From Leptospira perolatii (lineage in GTDB: Bacteria > Spirochaetota > Leptospiria > Leptospirales > Leptospiraceae), in assembly GCF_002811875.1 (NCBI RefSeq), contig NZ_NPDZ01000006.1, positions 1 to 64,000 of the forward strand: DNA of 64,000 bases, read 5' to 3'. A program made the translations under genes and the position numbers. The notes below the pieces were generated by a model. The model was not told the DNA's origin, did not search any database, and saw only the letters and a program-made list of their open reading frames with translations. This document shows positions 54,983-64,000 of this stretch, one piece after another. Every line of letters begins with the position of its first letter. Within the stretch, counting starts at the first letter, position 1.

Positions 54983-55914
54983 GTGATCTAGCCGTTTTTT
55001 CAGGATCTTCGAATAGAATCATCGCAGAAGAGATTTGTAAGGAGCTTGGAATTTCTCCTGGCAAGATCAATCTTCGCAAATTCTCCGACGGAGAAATCGC
55101 TGTAAAGATAGAAGAAAACGTAAGAGGAAGAGACGTATTCATTATCCAGTCTACTTCTGAGCCAGCGAACGATCATTTGATGGAATTGCTTTTGATCATG
55201 GACGCACTTCGTCGTGCTTCTGCCAAGAGTATCTCCGTCGTTATGCCTTACTACGGATACGGTCGCCAGGACAGAAAGGTGGAACCAAGGGTTCCGATTT
55301 CCGCAAGAGTGGTCGCAGACTTAATCGAAGTTTTGGGACCAACTCGAATGATCACGATGGATCTGCACGCTGACCAAATTCAGGGCTTTTTTAAAGTTCC
55401 CGTAGATAATTTACATTTTAATCCAGTTTTAGTAGAATATATCTTAAGCAAGAAAATCGAAGACTTAGTAATCGTATCTCCGGATTCAGGGGGAGCAGAG
55501 CGCGCTCGTTCTTTTGGAAAGAAAGTGAACGCGACCTTAGCGATTATTGATAAGAGAAGACCGAAAGCGAACGTATCCGAAGTCATGAACGTGATCGGAG
55601 AAATCGAAGGTAAAAATTGTATTCTGCTAGATGACATGATCGACACTGCCGGAACTATTTGTAAGGCGGCAGACGCTCTTTTGAAAAATGGAGCTAAAAG
55701 TGTCTATTGTGCTGCTACACACGGAGTATTGTCGGGTGAAGCAGTGGATCGATTGAATTCTACTCCGTTCCAAGAAGTAGTTCTTTCGAATACGATCTCT
55801 ATTCCAGAGCGTAAGAAAATTACGAAACTAAAATCCTTGTCGGTTGCACCGTTGTTTGCTGCGGCGATCCAAAGGATTTCTACAAACCAATCAGTCAGCG
55901 ATTTATTTATCTAA
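54979..55914 (+). CDS. prs: ribose-phosphate pyrophosphokinase (housekeeping PRPP synthetase)
   Basis: A 311-residue class I PRPP synthetase: [90 protein letters not shown], and the PRPP loop [19 protein letters not shown]. It makes PRPP for nucleotides, His and Trp. It overlaps glmU by 4 bases and is followed by rplY, a conserved arrangement in many bacteria. Distinct from the divergent homologue at 22116. Confidence 0.97.
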   Translation: MSDLAVFSGSSNRIIAEEICKELGISPGKINLRKFSDGEIAVKIEENVRGRDVFIIQSTSEPANDHLMELLLIMDALRRASAKSISVVMPYYGYGRQDRKVEPRVPISARVVADLIEVLGPTRMITMDLHADQIQGFFKVPVDNLHFNPVLVEYILSKKIEDLVIVSPDSGGAERARSFGKKVNATLAIIDKRRPKANVSEVMNVIGEIEGKNCILLDDMIDTAGTICKAADALLKNGAKSVYCAATHGVLSGEAVDRLNSTPFQEVVLSNTISIPERKKITKLKSLSVAPLFAAAIQRISTNQSVSDLFI

Positions 55915-55927
55915 AAGGGGTTGAGCC

Positions 55928-56551
55928 ATGAGCCATAAAATAGCTGTAAAGAAAAGGACAGAAACCGGTAAGAATATAAACAATCGTCTTCGTATGTCCG
56001 GAATGGTGCCCGTGAACATTATCGGACAAGGACAGGCAACTTCCGGAGCAGTGAATGAAAAGGAGTTGGAAAGGCTGGTTCATTCAGGAATCCGTCAGTC
56101 TACTTTGATCGATTTAGATTTCGAAGGAGTTGGCAATCTTAGGGTATTCGTAAAGGAAATCCAAAGATTTCCAGAGTTGAGCAGAATTCGTCACGTAGAT
56201 TTCTACAAAGTTGAACCTGGTAAGAAGATTGTTACCAGAATCGGTATTCACGTCCAAGGAACTGCAAAGGGATCCAAATTGGGCGGTCAGTTTGATCACC
56301 TAATCCATGAATTGCGAGTAAAAACCGTTCCAGAAGATCTGGTGGAAAGTCTTGAGATCGACGTGTCTGATTTAGATGTAGGCGATTCGATCAAAGTGAG
56401 CGATTTGAAAGTTCCTGCAAGCTGGGAAATTCTCGTAAACGGGGATCCGATCGTTGCTGCAGTACTGAAAACGAAAGCACTCTTGGCTCAGGAAAGAGCA
56501 GAAGCTAAAGACGCGAACGCTCCAGCTGGCGCTAAAAAATCCGGGAAATAA
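55928..56551 (+). CDS. rplY: 50S ribosomal protein L25 (Ctc form)
   Basis: A 207-residue long-form bL25. The N-terminal RNA-binding domain carries KRTETGKNINNRLRMSGMVPVNIIG and IQRFPELSRIRHVDFYKV; the C-terminal TL5/Ctc domain has HELRVKTVPEDLVESLEIDVSDLDVGDSIKVSDL. It binds 5S rRNA. The tail is Ala/Lys-rich. A GGGGTTGAGCC leader stands before the ATG. It precedes pth in the operon. Confidence 0.95.
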   Translation: MSHKIAVKKRTETGKNINNRLRMSGMVPVNIIGQGQATSGAVNEKELERLVHSGIRQSTLIDLDFEGVGNLRVFVKEIQRFPELSRIRHVDFYKVEPGKKIVTRIGIHVQGTAKGSKLGGQFDHLIHELRVKTVPEDLVESLEIDVSDLDVGDSIKVSDLKVPASWEILVNGDPIVAAVLKTKALLAQERAEAKDANAPAGAKKSGK

Positions 56552-56594
56552 CCCGGATCCGTTTTAGGTCTAATCCCACGGAATACGGGAAACT

Positions 56595-57161
56595 ATGAAG
56601 CTAATCGTCGGACTAGGAAATCCTGGAGACAAGTATAACAATAACCGCGCAAATATCGGCTTCAAAATTCTAGACGTAATCGCGAACAATATTAACGTCG
56701 AGATTAAGACGAAAAAGAAAAAATCTCTGATTGGCAGAGGAGATTTCGAAGGCGAAGAAGTTGTTCTTCTTAAGCCCCAGACGTTCAGCGATTTGTCCGG
56801 TGAATCAGTACTTTATATCGCGTCGTTTCTGAAAATTCAGGTCCAAGATATTTTGGTGATCCATGAGGATTGGACCTTGTCTCTCGGAAAAATCGTAGTA
56901 GATAAAGGAACTCCTAACGGTTCGGATCACCCAGGAGTAAAATCCATCGTTCAATCATTGCGTTCGCCCAACTTTATTCGAATTCGAATAGGAATTGGAA
57001 ACGGAGAATTTGACGAGACCAATCGGGATGGTTTTTTGAAAGAAGACTTCCAGCCGCTGGAAAATCTTAGTTTAATCCAAATTATTAATGATGCCGAGGC
57101 AGCTATTCGATCGATCAGTCTCGGTGATATCGAAGACGTAATCGAAAAATATAGATTCTAA
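56595..57161 (+). CDS. pth: peptidyl-tRNA hydrolase homologue with altered catalytic residues
   Basis: A 188-residue member of the Pth family in its usual place between rplY and ftsH. KLIVGLGNPGDKYNNNRANIGF opens it, LLKPQTFSDLSGESV and ILVIHEDWTLSLG follow, and FIRIRIGIGN is typical. In E. coli Pth the catalytic residues are Asn10, His20, Asn68, Asp93 and Asn114. Here the NPG Asn remains, but the His of the T-R-H-N motif is Ala (RAN), the MNLSG Asn is Asp, DELD is replaced by EDWT, and HNG is replaced by DHPG. The active site is thus strongly altered, so activity is doubtful. Confidence 0.88.
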   Translation: MKLIVGLGNPGDKYNNNRANIGFKILDVIANNINVEIKTKKKKSLIGRGDFEGEEVVLLKPQTFSDLSGESVLYIASFLKIQVQDILVIHEDWTLSLGKIVVDKGTPNGSDHPGVKSIVQSLRSPNFIRIRIGIGNGEFDETNRDGFLKEDFQPLENLSLIQIINDAEAAIRSISLGDIEDVIEKYRF

Positions 57162-57444
57162 AGTCCAAGGTTTTTCGAATTTCTTTTTGCTATTCTGAAC
57201 TTATGGCACCTGAAATTCTTTTTGGACTGCGTTCTGGAAATTAGATTTCAGAACCTTCCGAACTTCTATTTATCCTTGCCTTTTCGGCAAAAGGAGAGAT
57301 CCTGATATGGGGGAACCTTTCCTCCGGTTCTGGTTTCTTAGGAGTATCGGAATTGGAAGGAATTCCGGTGCACTTTGGGTCGTCTCCCGTCCTAAAGTGG
57401 CACGCTTGCCGAATTTAAATCGGCCAGGGGGTTAGGAGCAATTT
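57162..57444. promoter_or_regulatory. leader region of ftsH with an imperfect hairpin
   Basis: This 283-base spacer should contain the ftsH promoter. GTGCACTTTGGG at 57368-57379 pairs with CCTAAAGTGGCAC at 57391-57403 with one bulge and one mismatch, forming a long stem about 45 bases before the start codon. GGGGGTTAGGAGC just upstream of the ATG is the ribosome binding site. Confidence 0.45.
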
Positions 57445-59424
57445 ATGAACAATAGCAATAAAAGTCTCAGATTTTTGTTCTTTCTTATTATCATAATATT
57501 CATTTTGGGAATTTTCCGCACTGATATAGAAAAATTCATGACGGATCATTCTCCTAAAGATATTACATTTTCCCAATTTTTGAACATGGTAGAACCGAAT
57601 GACGGTTCGAGACCAATTGGAAAATTAGTTCGCGATTCATCCAAACCAGGATGCGAGAAACTCGTGATGGAACGAGATGTGGTCCAAGGTTGCTTTTTAC
57701 CTGCGGACTCTTCGGCAAAAGAACCTGTACGGTTTCGGACAGTTGTAGCTCCGGTCGATAAAGAATTACTTTCTTCATTACGTCGTTCTAATGTAGAATT
57801 CGAAGTTAGATCTGCGGAAGAAAACAGAGCTTGGGGAATGATTAGCTCTGTATTAGTTTTAGGATTATTTGGATTCTTTATATTTTATTTCTTTGTAATG
57901 CGTCAGATTCAATCCACCGGCAACAAAGCCTTTTCTTTTGGAAAATCAAAAGCAAAGATGACTGTAGATCCGAAAGTAAAGGTTACTTTCGCGGATGTAG
58001 CAGGTTGCGAAGAAGCAAAGACTGAACTTGTAGAAATTATCGAATTTCTAAAAGACCCTAAGAAGTTTCAAGCGATGGGTGCAAGGATACCGACTGGAGT
58101 ACTTCTTGTAGGACCTCCGGGAACGGGTAAAACCTTGTTAGCAAGAGCGGTTGCCGGCGAAGCAGGTGTGCCATTCTTCAGCATTTCAGGTTCCGATTTC
58201 GTAGAAATGTTCGTAGGTGTAGGAGCTTCCCGAGTTAGGGATTTGTTTGACCAAGGAAAGAAAAATTCTCCTTGTATCATCTTTATCGACGAGATCGACG
58301 CGGTTGGTCGCTTGCGTGGTGCAGGCTGGGGCGGCGGTCATGATGAAAGAGAGCAGACCCTAAACCAAATGTTGGTGGAAATGGACGGCTTCGAAAAGAA
58401 CGAAGGCGTGATCGTAATGGCGGCTACGAACCGTGCAGATGTTTTGGATCCTGCTTTACTTCGTCCAGGTCGCTTTGACCGCCAAGTTGTAGTAGATCTA
58501 CCCGACTTGAAAGGAAGAGAAGAAATTCTAAAAGTGCATTCCCGCAAAGTTCCTTTGACTAGCGATATTTCGTTGAATTCCATCGCTAGAGGAACCCCAG
58601 GTTTTACCGGAGCGGATCTTTCGAATTTGATCAACGAAGCTGCTCTATTAGCTGCTCGCAAGAATAAGAAAAGAGTCACCCAAGATGAGCTGGAAGAAGC
58701 TAGAGATAAAGTGATGATGGGACCGGAAAGGAGATCCTTTTTTATCTCCGAAAAGGAAAAAGAGGTCATCGCATATCACGAAGCAGGCCACGCGATTCTA
58801 GGAACTCTCCTAGCTTACACAGAACCAGTTCATAAAGTTACGATTATTCCGAGAGGAAGAGCATTAGGACTTACTCAATCTCTTCCTACAGAAGATAAGC
58901 ATATTCATACGAGGGCTTATTGGATCGATCAGATCATCGTTTGCATGGGTGGTTTTATCGCTGAGGAATACAAGTTTGGCATGACGTCCACAGGTTCGAG
59001 CAACGATATCCAGCAAGCTACCAATATCGCACGTAGAATGGTTTGCGAGTGGGGAATGTCAGAAAAGTTGGGAACCATCAATTATGGCAGTGGTCACGAG
59101 AATCCTTTCTTAGGTAGAGATATGGCTACCAATCATAAGGTTTACAGCGAGCAATTTGCCGCGATGATAGATAAGGAAATCCGCGATATCGTGCAGGCTT
59201 GTCTGAACAAAGGTAGGGAACTAGTTCGCAAGAATGCCACCAAATTTGAAAACTTATCGAAAGCATTATTGGCAAAAGAAACGATTAGCCATGATGAGCT
59301 GATGTCGATTGTTCATCCGAGCAATGAGGATTCCCGCAAAAAAGCGGAAAGACCTTCTAAGTCTAAAAAGGAAAAACAGACTCGCGTCTCTGCGAAACCG
59401 GCGTATTCAGCTGGAATGGAATGA
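57445..59424 (+). CDS. ftsH: ATP-dependent zinc metalloprotease FtsH
   Basis: A 659-residue membrane AAA protease. TM1 is residues 8-25, a periplasmic domain follows, and TM2 lies about 130-150. The AAA module has Walker A GPPGTGKT (about 223-230), Walker [12 protein letters not shown] and the arginine-finger helix [17 protein letters not shown]; the loop before it reads [10 protein letters not shown], slightly unlike the common RQRGAGLGGG. The zinc site HEAGH is at about 445-449. It degrades membrane and short-lived cytoplasmic proteins. Its stop overlaps the EVE gene start. Confidence 0.97.
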   Translation: MNNSNKSLRFLFFLIIIIFILGIFRTDIEKFMTDHSPKDITFSQFLNMVEPNDGSRPIGKLVRDSSKPGCEKLVMERDVVQGCFLPADSSAKEPVRFRTVVAPVDKELLSSLRRSNVEFEVRSAEENRAWGMISSVLVLGLFGFFIFYFFVMRQIQSTGNKAFSFGKSKAKMTVDPKVKVTFADVAGCEEAKTELVEIIEFLKDPKKFQAMGARIPTGVLLVGPPGTGKTLLARAVAGEAGVPFFSISGSDFVEMFVGVGASRVRDLFDQGKKNSPCIIFIDEIDAVGRLRGAGWGGGHDEREQTLNQMLVEMDGFEKNEGVIVMAATNRADVLDPALLRPGRFDRQVVVDLPDLKGREEILKVHSRKVPLTSDISLNSIARGTPGFTGADLSNLINEAALLAARKNKKRVTQDELEEARDKVMMGPERRSFFISEKEKEVIAYHEAGHAILGTLLAYTEPVHKVTIIPRGRALGLTQSLPTEDKHIHTRAYWIDQIIVCMGGFIAEEYKFGMTSTGSSNDIQQATNIARRMVCEWGMSEKLGTINYGSGHENPFLGRDMATNHKVYSEQFAAMIDKEIRDIVQACLNKGRELVRKNATKFENLSKALLAKETISHDELMSIVHPSNEDSRKKAERPSKSKKEKQTRVSAKPAYSAGME

Positions 59425-59900
59425 ACTACTGGTTATTCAAAACAGAGCCGGAAACTTTTTCGATAGATGATCTCCATAACTCCCCAGGGGAGATTGCTCC
59501 TTGGGAGGGGGTCAGAAACTATCAGGCAAGGAATTACTTAAGGGACCAGGTCAAAAAGAAAGACCTGGTTTTGTTCTATCACAGTAGTACAAAGCCAACT
59601 GCAATCGTCGGAATAGCGGAAGTGGCAAAAGAAGGCTTTCCTGATCATTTCGCGTTTGATCCAAAACACAAATACCATGATCCAAAGAGCAACCCCGAAA
59701 AACCGACCTGGTATATGGTGAATGTGAAATTTAAGGAAAAATTTTCTCGCCCGATTACGTTAGAGGAATTAAAATCCCACGGGAAACTGAAAGGAATGGT
59801 TCTCCTACAAAAAGGGGGAAGGCTATCCATACAGCCTGTAACCCGGGAACAATTCACCTATATTTGTGGCCTGGCCGGAGCTAAGACCCGCCCCGGCTGA
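59421..59900 (+). CDS. EVE-domain protein
   Basis: A 159-residue EVE (PUA-like) domain protein similar to thymocyte nuclear protein 1. [45 protein letters not shown], and [20 protein letters not shown] are the conserved segments that build the base-binding pocket. EVE domains bind modified nucleic acid bases, sometimes methylcytosine-related. It overlaps ftsH by 4 bases and precedes the phosphatase gene by 10, so the three may be co-transcribed. Confidence 0.92.
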   Translation: MNYWLFKTEPETFSIDDLHNSPGEIAPWEGVRNYQARNYLRDQVKKKDLVLFYHSSTKPTAIVGIAEVAKEGFPDHFAFDPKHKYHDPKSNPEKPTWYMVNVKFKEKFSRPITLEELKSHGKLKGMVLLQKGGRLSIQPVTREQFTYICGLAGAKTRPG

Positions 59901-59909
59901 GGGGGAAAA

Positions 59910-61952
59910 TTGGTAATTCTTTTCCGGAATATGCGCGGCTCCTTGATCGCGATACTTCTAGGTTTTTTGCTTCCCTGCACTTCTTTAATTGCGGTGGAGG
60001 AAGTTCCGATATTTTCACTCATGCAATCCATGGACGGAGTCTCTGTGAATCGCTCCATGCTGCTTTACGCCGGCACTCGAGAATCTTATGAAAAGGTAGC
60101 CGACAAGCCTTATGCGTGGAATCGAATGGAAAAGGAAAACTTACCATTCAGTTTTACGGATCAAACTTTTTGGGTCAAGTTCTCCGTGAGGTCTCCTAAA
60201 CAAGAAAATCCGATTTCCTGGTATTTTCTTTTGAACAATCCTGGGATGGAAGAACTCGTTCTCTATAAGAAAGTTCGAATAGAGAATTCGGAGTCTTGGG
60301 TCGAGATCGGACAGGATGTGAGGACTTCCTTTTTACATCCATCTTTCCTGATTGAGACTCCTTCTGACACGCAGGAAGACTTTTTGATTCGTGCGTCTAG
60401 CAGACGTTCTGTGATCTTGAATTTCCAAGTTTGGACTCCTAAGGAGTTCTTAACTAGAGTTCAATATGAGAATATACTTCTCGGGCTTTACTTCGGAGCA
60501 ATCGGGATCATGCTGATTTACAACGGATTTCTTGCATTTGTTGTAAAGGACTCCAGCTATTTCTATTACGTATTCTATTTACTGTTTTACGCTCTATGGC
60601 AGCTCGCCGTTTCCGGAGTAGGTGCACAATATTTGACTGAGTCGACTCCTCAGAGTTGGAACGATTATTTGGTAGGGTTTGCATTTTTATCCGTGTGTTT
60701 TTCTTTATTGTTTACTCGTTCCTTTTTGCATATGGAAAGAGAAGCGGCCAATTGGAAAAACCAAGCTTTCTTGTATTTATCCGGTTTTGCTTTTATAGGA
60801 TTCTGTGTTTCTTTGTTTCCCTCTGCTTACTCCGCGATGATGAGGGCAGTATCATGGTATCCGTTCATTTCAGCGATTCTAGTCGTATACGCGAGTGTTA
60901 CTAGGTTAAAAAAAGGATTCCGACCTGCGAGGTATTTTCTGTTAGCTTGGTCGGTGCTGATCGTCTCTGTTCTCGTAACGTCATTGCGCAATCTTTCGAT
61001 CATACCTGACTCATTTATGGTTCACTGGAGCGCACAGATTGGTTCCGGAATCGAAATGACGCTACTTTCTTTTGCGTTAGCGGACCGAATTAAAACTCTC
61101 GAAAAGGATTCCTTGCAAGCAAGATTAGAAAATTATGATAATCTATTGCGTTTAACAGAAATAGAGGGGGAACTAAAAGTAGCCAGAGAATTGCAGGAAT
61201 CGATTCTTCCAGAGACTCTCCCCGAAGTGCCAAATCTAAAACTATCAGTGAGAAGCGAATTCGCTAGTTCTGTCGGAGGAGATTTTTACGACTTTTATGC
61301 CGTCGGGAAAGGAAAACTAGGAATCTTTCTTTCAGATGTTTCCGGACACGGAATTCCAGCAGCAATTATAGCTTCCATGGTAAAATTGGCGTTTTCTATC
61401 GAAGTAAGAAATCATGAAGATCCAGCAGAAGTGCTTCGGAATATTAACAGGGCCTTGAATGGTAAGTATGGGAAACATTATATTACTGCCGCATACGTTC
61501 TTGTAGATGGTGAAACTGGAAGAGTGAGTTATTCGAACGCAGGACATCCTCCACTTGTGATTGTTCGTAGAGTGTCGGGCGAAACCAGGGAAATTTTTCT
61601 TCCGGGTTGGATCATAGGAATGGACCCAAATTTGAAGAATTCAGTAGCCGAGTTTTATTTGGAACCCGGAGACCGATTAGTCGTTTATACAGACGGGGTC
61701 ACCGAAGCAAGAAGTCCTAAAGGAGAAATTTTTGGTTTTCAAAAATTCTATAAGTTATTGGGTGAAAACATCTCCTTACCTGGTGAAATGCTGGCAGAAA
61801 TTGTATTTCAGACTCTCAGGGAGTTTACGGGAAATCGGAAACATTTTGAAGACGATCTAACGATGGTTGTGTTAGACTTTCAACCGGCTCCAGAAATGAA
61901 TCCGCAAGCCTCCCTGCTCGGCGTTACTTCTGGTTTTTCAGGTAAGCAATGA
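59910..61952 (+). CDS. 7TM-DISM receptor with SpoIIE/PP2C phosphatase domain
   Basis: A 680-residue receptor-phosphatase. A signal peptide (LIAILLGFLLPCTSLIAVEE) leads into an extracytoplasmic 7TMR-DISMED2-like sensor (PFSFTDQTFWVKFSVRSP, YFLLNNPGMEELVLYKKV), then about seven helices (residues 190-395), a coiled coil and a PP2C domain: ELKVARELQESILPETLP, SVGGDFYDFYAVGKG, LSDVSGHGIPAAIIASMVK, YTDGVTEARSPKGE and FEDDLTMVVLDF, with all metal Asp motifs. TTG at 59910 is the start, helped by GAGGGGG 4-5 bases before; ATG at 59931 is an alternative. It overlaps the convergent cytochrome-like gene by 29 bases. Confidence 0.9.
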   Translation: MVILFRNMRGSLIAILLGFLLPCTSLIAVEEVPIFSLMQSMDGVSVNRSMLLYAGTRESYEKVADKPYAWNRMEKENLPFSFTDQTFWVKFSVRSPKQENPISWYFLLNNPGMEELVLYKKVRIENSESWVEIGQDVRTSFLHPSFLIETPSDTQEDFLIRASSRRSVILNFQVWTPKEFLTRVQYENILLGLYFGAIGIMLIYNGFLAFVVKDSSYFYYVFYLLFYALWQLAVSGVGAQYLTESTPQSWNDYLVGFAFLSVCFSLLFTRSFLHMEREAANWKNQAFLYLSGFAFIGFCVSLFPSAYSAMMRAVSWYPFISAILVVYASVTRLKKGFRPARYFLLAWSVLIVSVLVTSLRNLSIIPDSFMVHWSAQIGSGIEMTLLSFALADRIKTLEKDSLQARLENYDNLLRLTEIEGELKVARELQESILPETLPEVPNLKLSVRSEFASSVGGDFYDFYAVGKGKLGIFLSDVSGHGIPAAIIASMVKLAFSIEVRNHEDPAEVLRNINRALNGKYGKHYITAAYVLVDGETGRVSYSNAGHPPLVIVRRVSGETREIFLPGWIIGMDPNLKNSVAEFYLEPGDRLVVYTDGVTEARSPKGEIFGFQKFYKLLGENISLPGEMLAEIVFQTLREFTGNRKHFEDDLTMVVLDFQPAPEMNPQASLLGVTSGFSGKQ

Positions 61953-62310
61953 GTTCCTTCGAGACCTGAATCGGTCTTTTACGGTAGGTTTTCTTATATT
62001 CCTTTTTAAATTCTTTATGACAATTTTTGCATGAAGATTCGAGATCCCCGCTACTTAGAGCCTCGTCAGTGATTTCCTTCCATTTTGTCTTTTGATCTTC
62101 TAATGCAAAATTCGGAACTTCTTTCAGAATTCTTTCCAGTGATGCTTTGTCGCCTTTTTTAGCCTTCTTGGAGGCCGGCTTGGTATAATCTTCCATGAAG
62201 TCATGCAACGTTGTCTCGGTAGTTTCGTTTTGCGCGAAGACAGATACACTAGTAAAAAATCCGAGGATGAGACTGAAGAGAAAGATTGGAAAGGTTAATT
62301 TTATTTTCAT
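61924..62310 (-). CDS. small periplasmic c-type cytochrome-like protein
   Basis: About 128 residues from the ATG at 62310, with AAGGA about 6 bases upstream and a clean signal peptide (FPIFLFSLILGFFTSVSVFA). The mature part is helical (LHDFMEDYTKPASKKAKKGDKASLERIL) with one CKNCH heme-attachment motif near residue 96, like cytochrome c' or cytochrome c-prime-like DUF proteins. It is probably a heme-binding electron carrier in the periplasm; the partner is unknown. The 3' ends of this gene and the phosphatase gene overlap. Confidence 0.8.
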   Translation of the reverse strand: MKIKLTFPIFLFSLILGFFTSVSVFAQNETTETTLHDFMEDYTKPASKKAKKGDKASLERILKEVPNFALEDQKTKWKEITDEALSSGDLESSCKNCHKEFKKEYKKTYRKRPIQVSKELIAYLKNQK

Positions 62311-62334
62311 GATTATTCCTTTGATTGTTGGCAC

Positions 62335-62617
62335 ATTTTCCTTTTGAGTATTTCTTAGTTGAGTGAAATTCTCTATTAGAATTTCAACAATATCAATTTT
62401 GACCTGACTCTTATCGCAAAATGTCCCGCCGAATTTTTTTGAAGCAGTATAAAGGGTCTTTTGTGCGGAATATAGGAGTTCCTACAAGCACACTGCGAGA
62501 AAAAAAACCTTGCGAGAAAGATTAAAATGTGAAATACGGGCGGTTGTGTACCCGCCACCAGCCCCCCGCCCAGGAAGGGTGGGGCAAAACCCAAAGTACG
62601 CACCCGAAGGACTGCTT
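62335..62617. other. intergenic region with dispersed repeat copy B
   Basis: No supported gene. A minus-strand open frame across this spacer includes the GC-rich repeat and reads low-complexity sequence (PPFLGGGLVAGTQPPVF), so it is rejected. The region includes the promoter of the cytochrome-like gene. Confidence 0.5.
62471..62585 (-). repeat. dispersed intergenic repeat, copy B
   Basis: Read on the minus strand: GCCCCACCCTTCCTGGGCGG, then a GC-rich part GGTGGCGGGTACACAACC, an AT-rich spacer and TGTAGGAACTCCTA at the end. This is the same order of parts as copy A at 13059-13176, which is on the plus strand. The palindrome here is imperfect at its centre (AGGAGTTCCT). Orientation is opposite to copy A, and both follow the stop codon of a minus-strand gene. 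Confidence 0.65.
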
Positions 62618-64000
62618 CTAATCGAGAAGTTTGTTCCACTCCTGATCATAGTATCTGACTAAGGCTTGGTTGTTTAGATGATTCGATTCTACTTCCACCT
62701 TCGACATGTCCAAGGGGAATTCCGATAAAGAAAAGAGTTCGGTAGTATTCAAAAATCTTAATCCTTCCGGAATCTCGTTTCGATAGGTAAGATTTCTTCG
62801 CGGGCTGGCCAATACAAATCCCCATTCCCCGAAGGACGGAACATAGACATGTAAAGGTTTTGTGTAGAAGCCGGATTCTCGAAGGGTAGCATCAATGCAC
62901 CAAAAGGATTGTCTGGCGAACAAGGGCGAAGTGGACTGAATTTCGACCACAGAGAACGAGTTCAATCTTCTCTTTAGAATTCTATAGAATGCCGTTGTAT
63001 AGAGTTTGCCAATGGAAAAGTTACTAGGATCAGGAAAGTCCACTAGGACTACATCGAATGTATCCGTGGAACCTTCTAACCACAAAAAGGCGTCCGCGTT
63101 TTCTATTTTTACTTTCGGGTCGCTTAAACTCCCCTGATTAATCTGCGTTAAAAGTGGTTGTTCCGAAAATAATTTTGTCATTTCAGGATCCAAGTCCACT
63201 AAAGTCACCGATTGGACCGTTGGATGTTTTAGAATTTCACGAACTGCTAATCCATCGCCTCCGCCAAGCACCAAGACTTTTCTCGGATTGGGATGTGCGA
63301 GCAATGCGGGATGTGCTAAGACTTCGTGGTAGCGATACTCATCTCTGGAGCTGAACTGAAGGTGTCCGTTTAGAAAAAGCCTAAGCTCGTTTTTATAGCG
63401 AGTGACAATGATTCTTTGAAAATTCGTCTGCTTGGTGAGTATGATTTCATCCGTGTAGAGACTTTCTTCGCTATAAGTTGTTAGATAATCGGAGAATGCG
63501 AATCCTATCGTTAGAATCGTGAGTACTATTGCCGATTTTGCGTGAAAGCGGGATTTTTCCCTTTTGGTTAAGGGCAAAATCCATGTACCCCAAAGTGCTG
63601 TTCCCGCATTCAAGATTCCGAACAAGAAGGAAGTTCTGACCATCCCTATTTTTGGAGCAAAGAAAATCGGAAAAGTGAGAGATGCGATCAATGCACCAGC
63701 GTAATCCAAGCTCAGCACCTTTGAAACTAAATCTCTAAATCCCAGCTTCTTTTGTAGAATCCTCAACAATAGAGGTATCTCCATCCCAACAAGGATTCCG
63801 ATGCAAACTACAAGAACAAACAAAGGGATTTGAAATATCTTCGTATGACCGAAGCTCAGAAATAAAATCGCAGCGCTCGAACCACCTAACAGTCCGAGCG
63901 CGAGTTCAACTTCTAAAAATTTTCCCACTAAATCTTGGATCAGATACCTCGAGAGCCAGCTGCCGATTCCCATGGAAAAAAGATAAATTCCGATGACTAA
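62618..64000 (-). CDS. membrane-anchored spermidine synthase-like protein (partial, N-terminus off the window)
   Basis: At least 451 residues. The N-terminal half is hydrophobic with several helices ([46 protein letters not shown]); the frame stays open through the right edge (reading [13 protein letters not shown]), so the start lies beyond position 64000. The C-terminal half has the aminopropyltransferase/methyltransferase core: [33 protein letters not shown] and [20 protein letters not shown]. It may be a polyamine-like synthase, but the membrane-fused form has no assured substrate. Confidence 0.85.
   Translation of the reverse strand, partial: LVIGIYLFSMGIGSWLSRYLIQDLVGKFLEVELALGLLGGSSAAILFLSFGHTKIFQIPLFVLVVCIGILVGMEIPLLLRILQKKLGFRDLVSKVLSLDYAGALIASLTFPIFFAPKIGMVRTSFLFGILNAGTALWGTWILPLTKREKSRFHAKSAIVLTILTIGFAFSDYLTTYSEESLYTDEIILTKQTNFQRIIVTRYKNELRLFLNGHLQFSSRDEYRYHEVLAHPALLAHPNPRKVLVLGGGDGLAVREILKHPTVQSVTLVDLDPEMTKLFSEQPLLTQINQGSLSDPKVKIENADAFLWLEGSTDTFDVVLVDFPDPSNFSIGKLYTTAFYRILKRRLNSFSVVEIQSTSPLFARQSFWCIDATLRESGFYTKPLHVYVPSFGEWGFVLASPRRNLTYRNEIPEGLRFLNTTELFSLSEFPLDMSKVEVESNHLNNQALVRYYDQEWNKLLD

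Noticed and set aside
62376..62639. Minus-strand open frame of about 87 codons
   Set aside because: It spans the GC-rich repeat copy B, has low-complexity content and no ribosome binding site, and overlaps the spermidine synthase gene end.

Overview
The window looks like the chromosome of a Leptospira-type spirochaete. This rests on several signs seen together: spirochaetal lipoprotein signal peptides, several 7TM-DISM or HAMP proteins ending in SpoIIE/PP2C phosphatase domains, DUF5329 and OmpA-type envelope proteins, a crotonyl-CoA reductase-like enzyme, frequent TTG/GTG starts, and a conserved ispE - tRNA-Gln - glmU - prs - rplY - pth - ftsH block. Base composition is moderate (mid-40s % GC by eye), higher than I would expect for L. 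interrogans or L. biflexa, so an intermediate-clade or other higher-GC leptospire fits better. This is inference; no rRNA gene is present to settle it.

Layout. 1-3.3 kb: end of a cyclase-like N-terminal domain gene (possibly frameshifted) and a sulfatase-fold lipoprotein. 3.5-4.4 kb: a MaoC dehydratase pair closed by a terminator. 4.5-10.4 kb: a 7TM-DISM/SpoIIE phosphatase, a patatin phospholipase, a TPR lipoprotein, a DUF2062 membrane protein and a ketopantoate reductase. 10.5-12.8 kb: tandem secreted family I lipases, each with its own terminator. 13-16.4 kb: two medium-chain reductases (one Ccr-like) and a TetR regulator with a candidate operator. 16.6-20.5 kb: envelope proteins, small membrane proteins and a glycosyltransferase. 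20.6-23 kb: a translationally coupled AMP/thymidine phosphorylase - PRPP synthetase pair. 24.2-25.8 kb: a lipoprotein homologous to cholesterol-dependent cytolysins but without the canonical domain-4 undecapeptide. 25.9-36.3 kb: glutamine amidotransferase, glycosyltransferase, polA, aldo/keto reductase, hydrolase, PilZ protein, OlsB-like acyltransferase and PiT phosphate transporter. 36.5-41.2 kb: an RND pump and a DegT-family enzyme whose PLP lysine is replaced by histidine. 42.9-50.2 kb: a divergent cluster of a TonB-dependent receptor with an unusual N-terminal extension, a HAMP-PP2C-TPR phosphatase and an ABC_sub_bind-TPR protein. 50.6-51.8 kb: a hairpin-rich non-coding stretch and small secreted proteins. 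52.2-59.9 kb: WYL regulator and the housekeeping block. 59.9-64 kb: another 7TM-DISM/SpoIIE phosphatase, a small c-type cytochrome-like protein and a membrane spermidine synthase-like protein that runs off the right edge.

Most noteworthy items: the cytolysin homologue at 24.2 kb; the TonB/PP2C/ABC_sub_bind cluster; a peptidyl-tRNA hydrolase in its usual operon position with all the classical catalytic residues except the N-terminal Asn changed; the DegT enzyme with a Lys-to-His change; an inverted-repeat element after the phosphate transporter; and a dispersed intergenic repeat present twice in opposite orientations.
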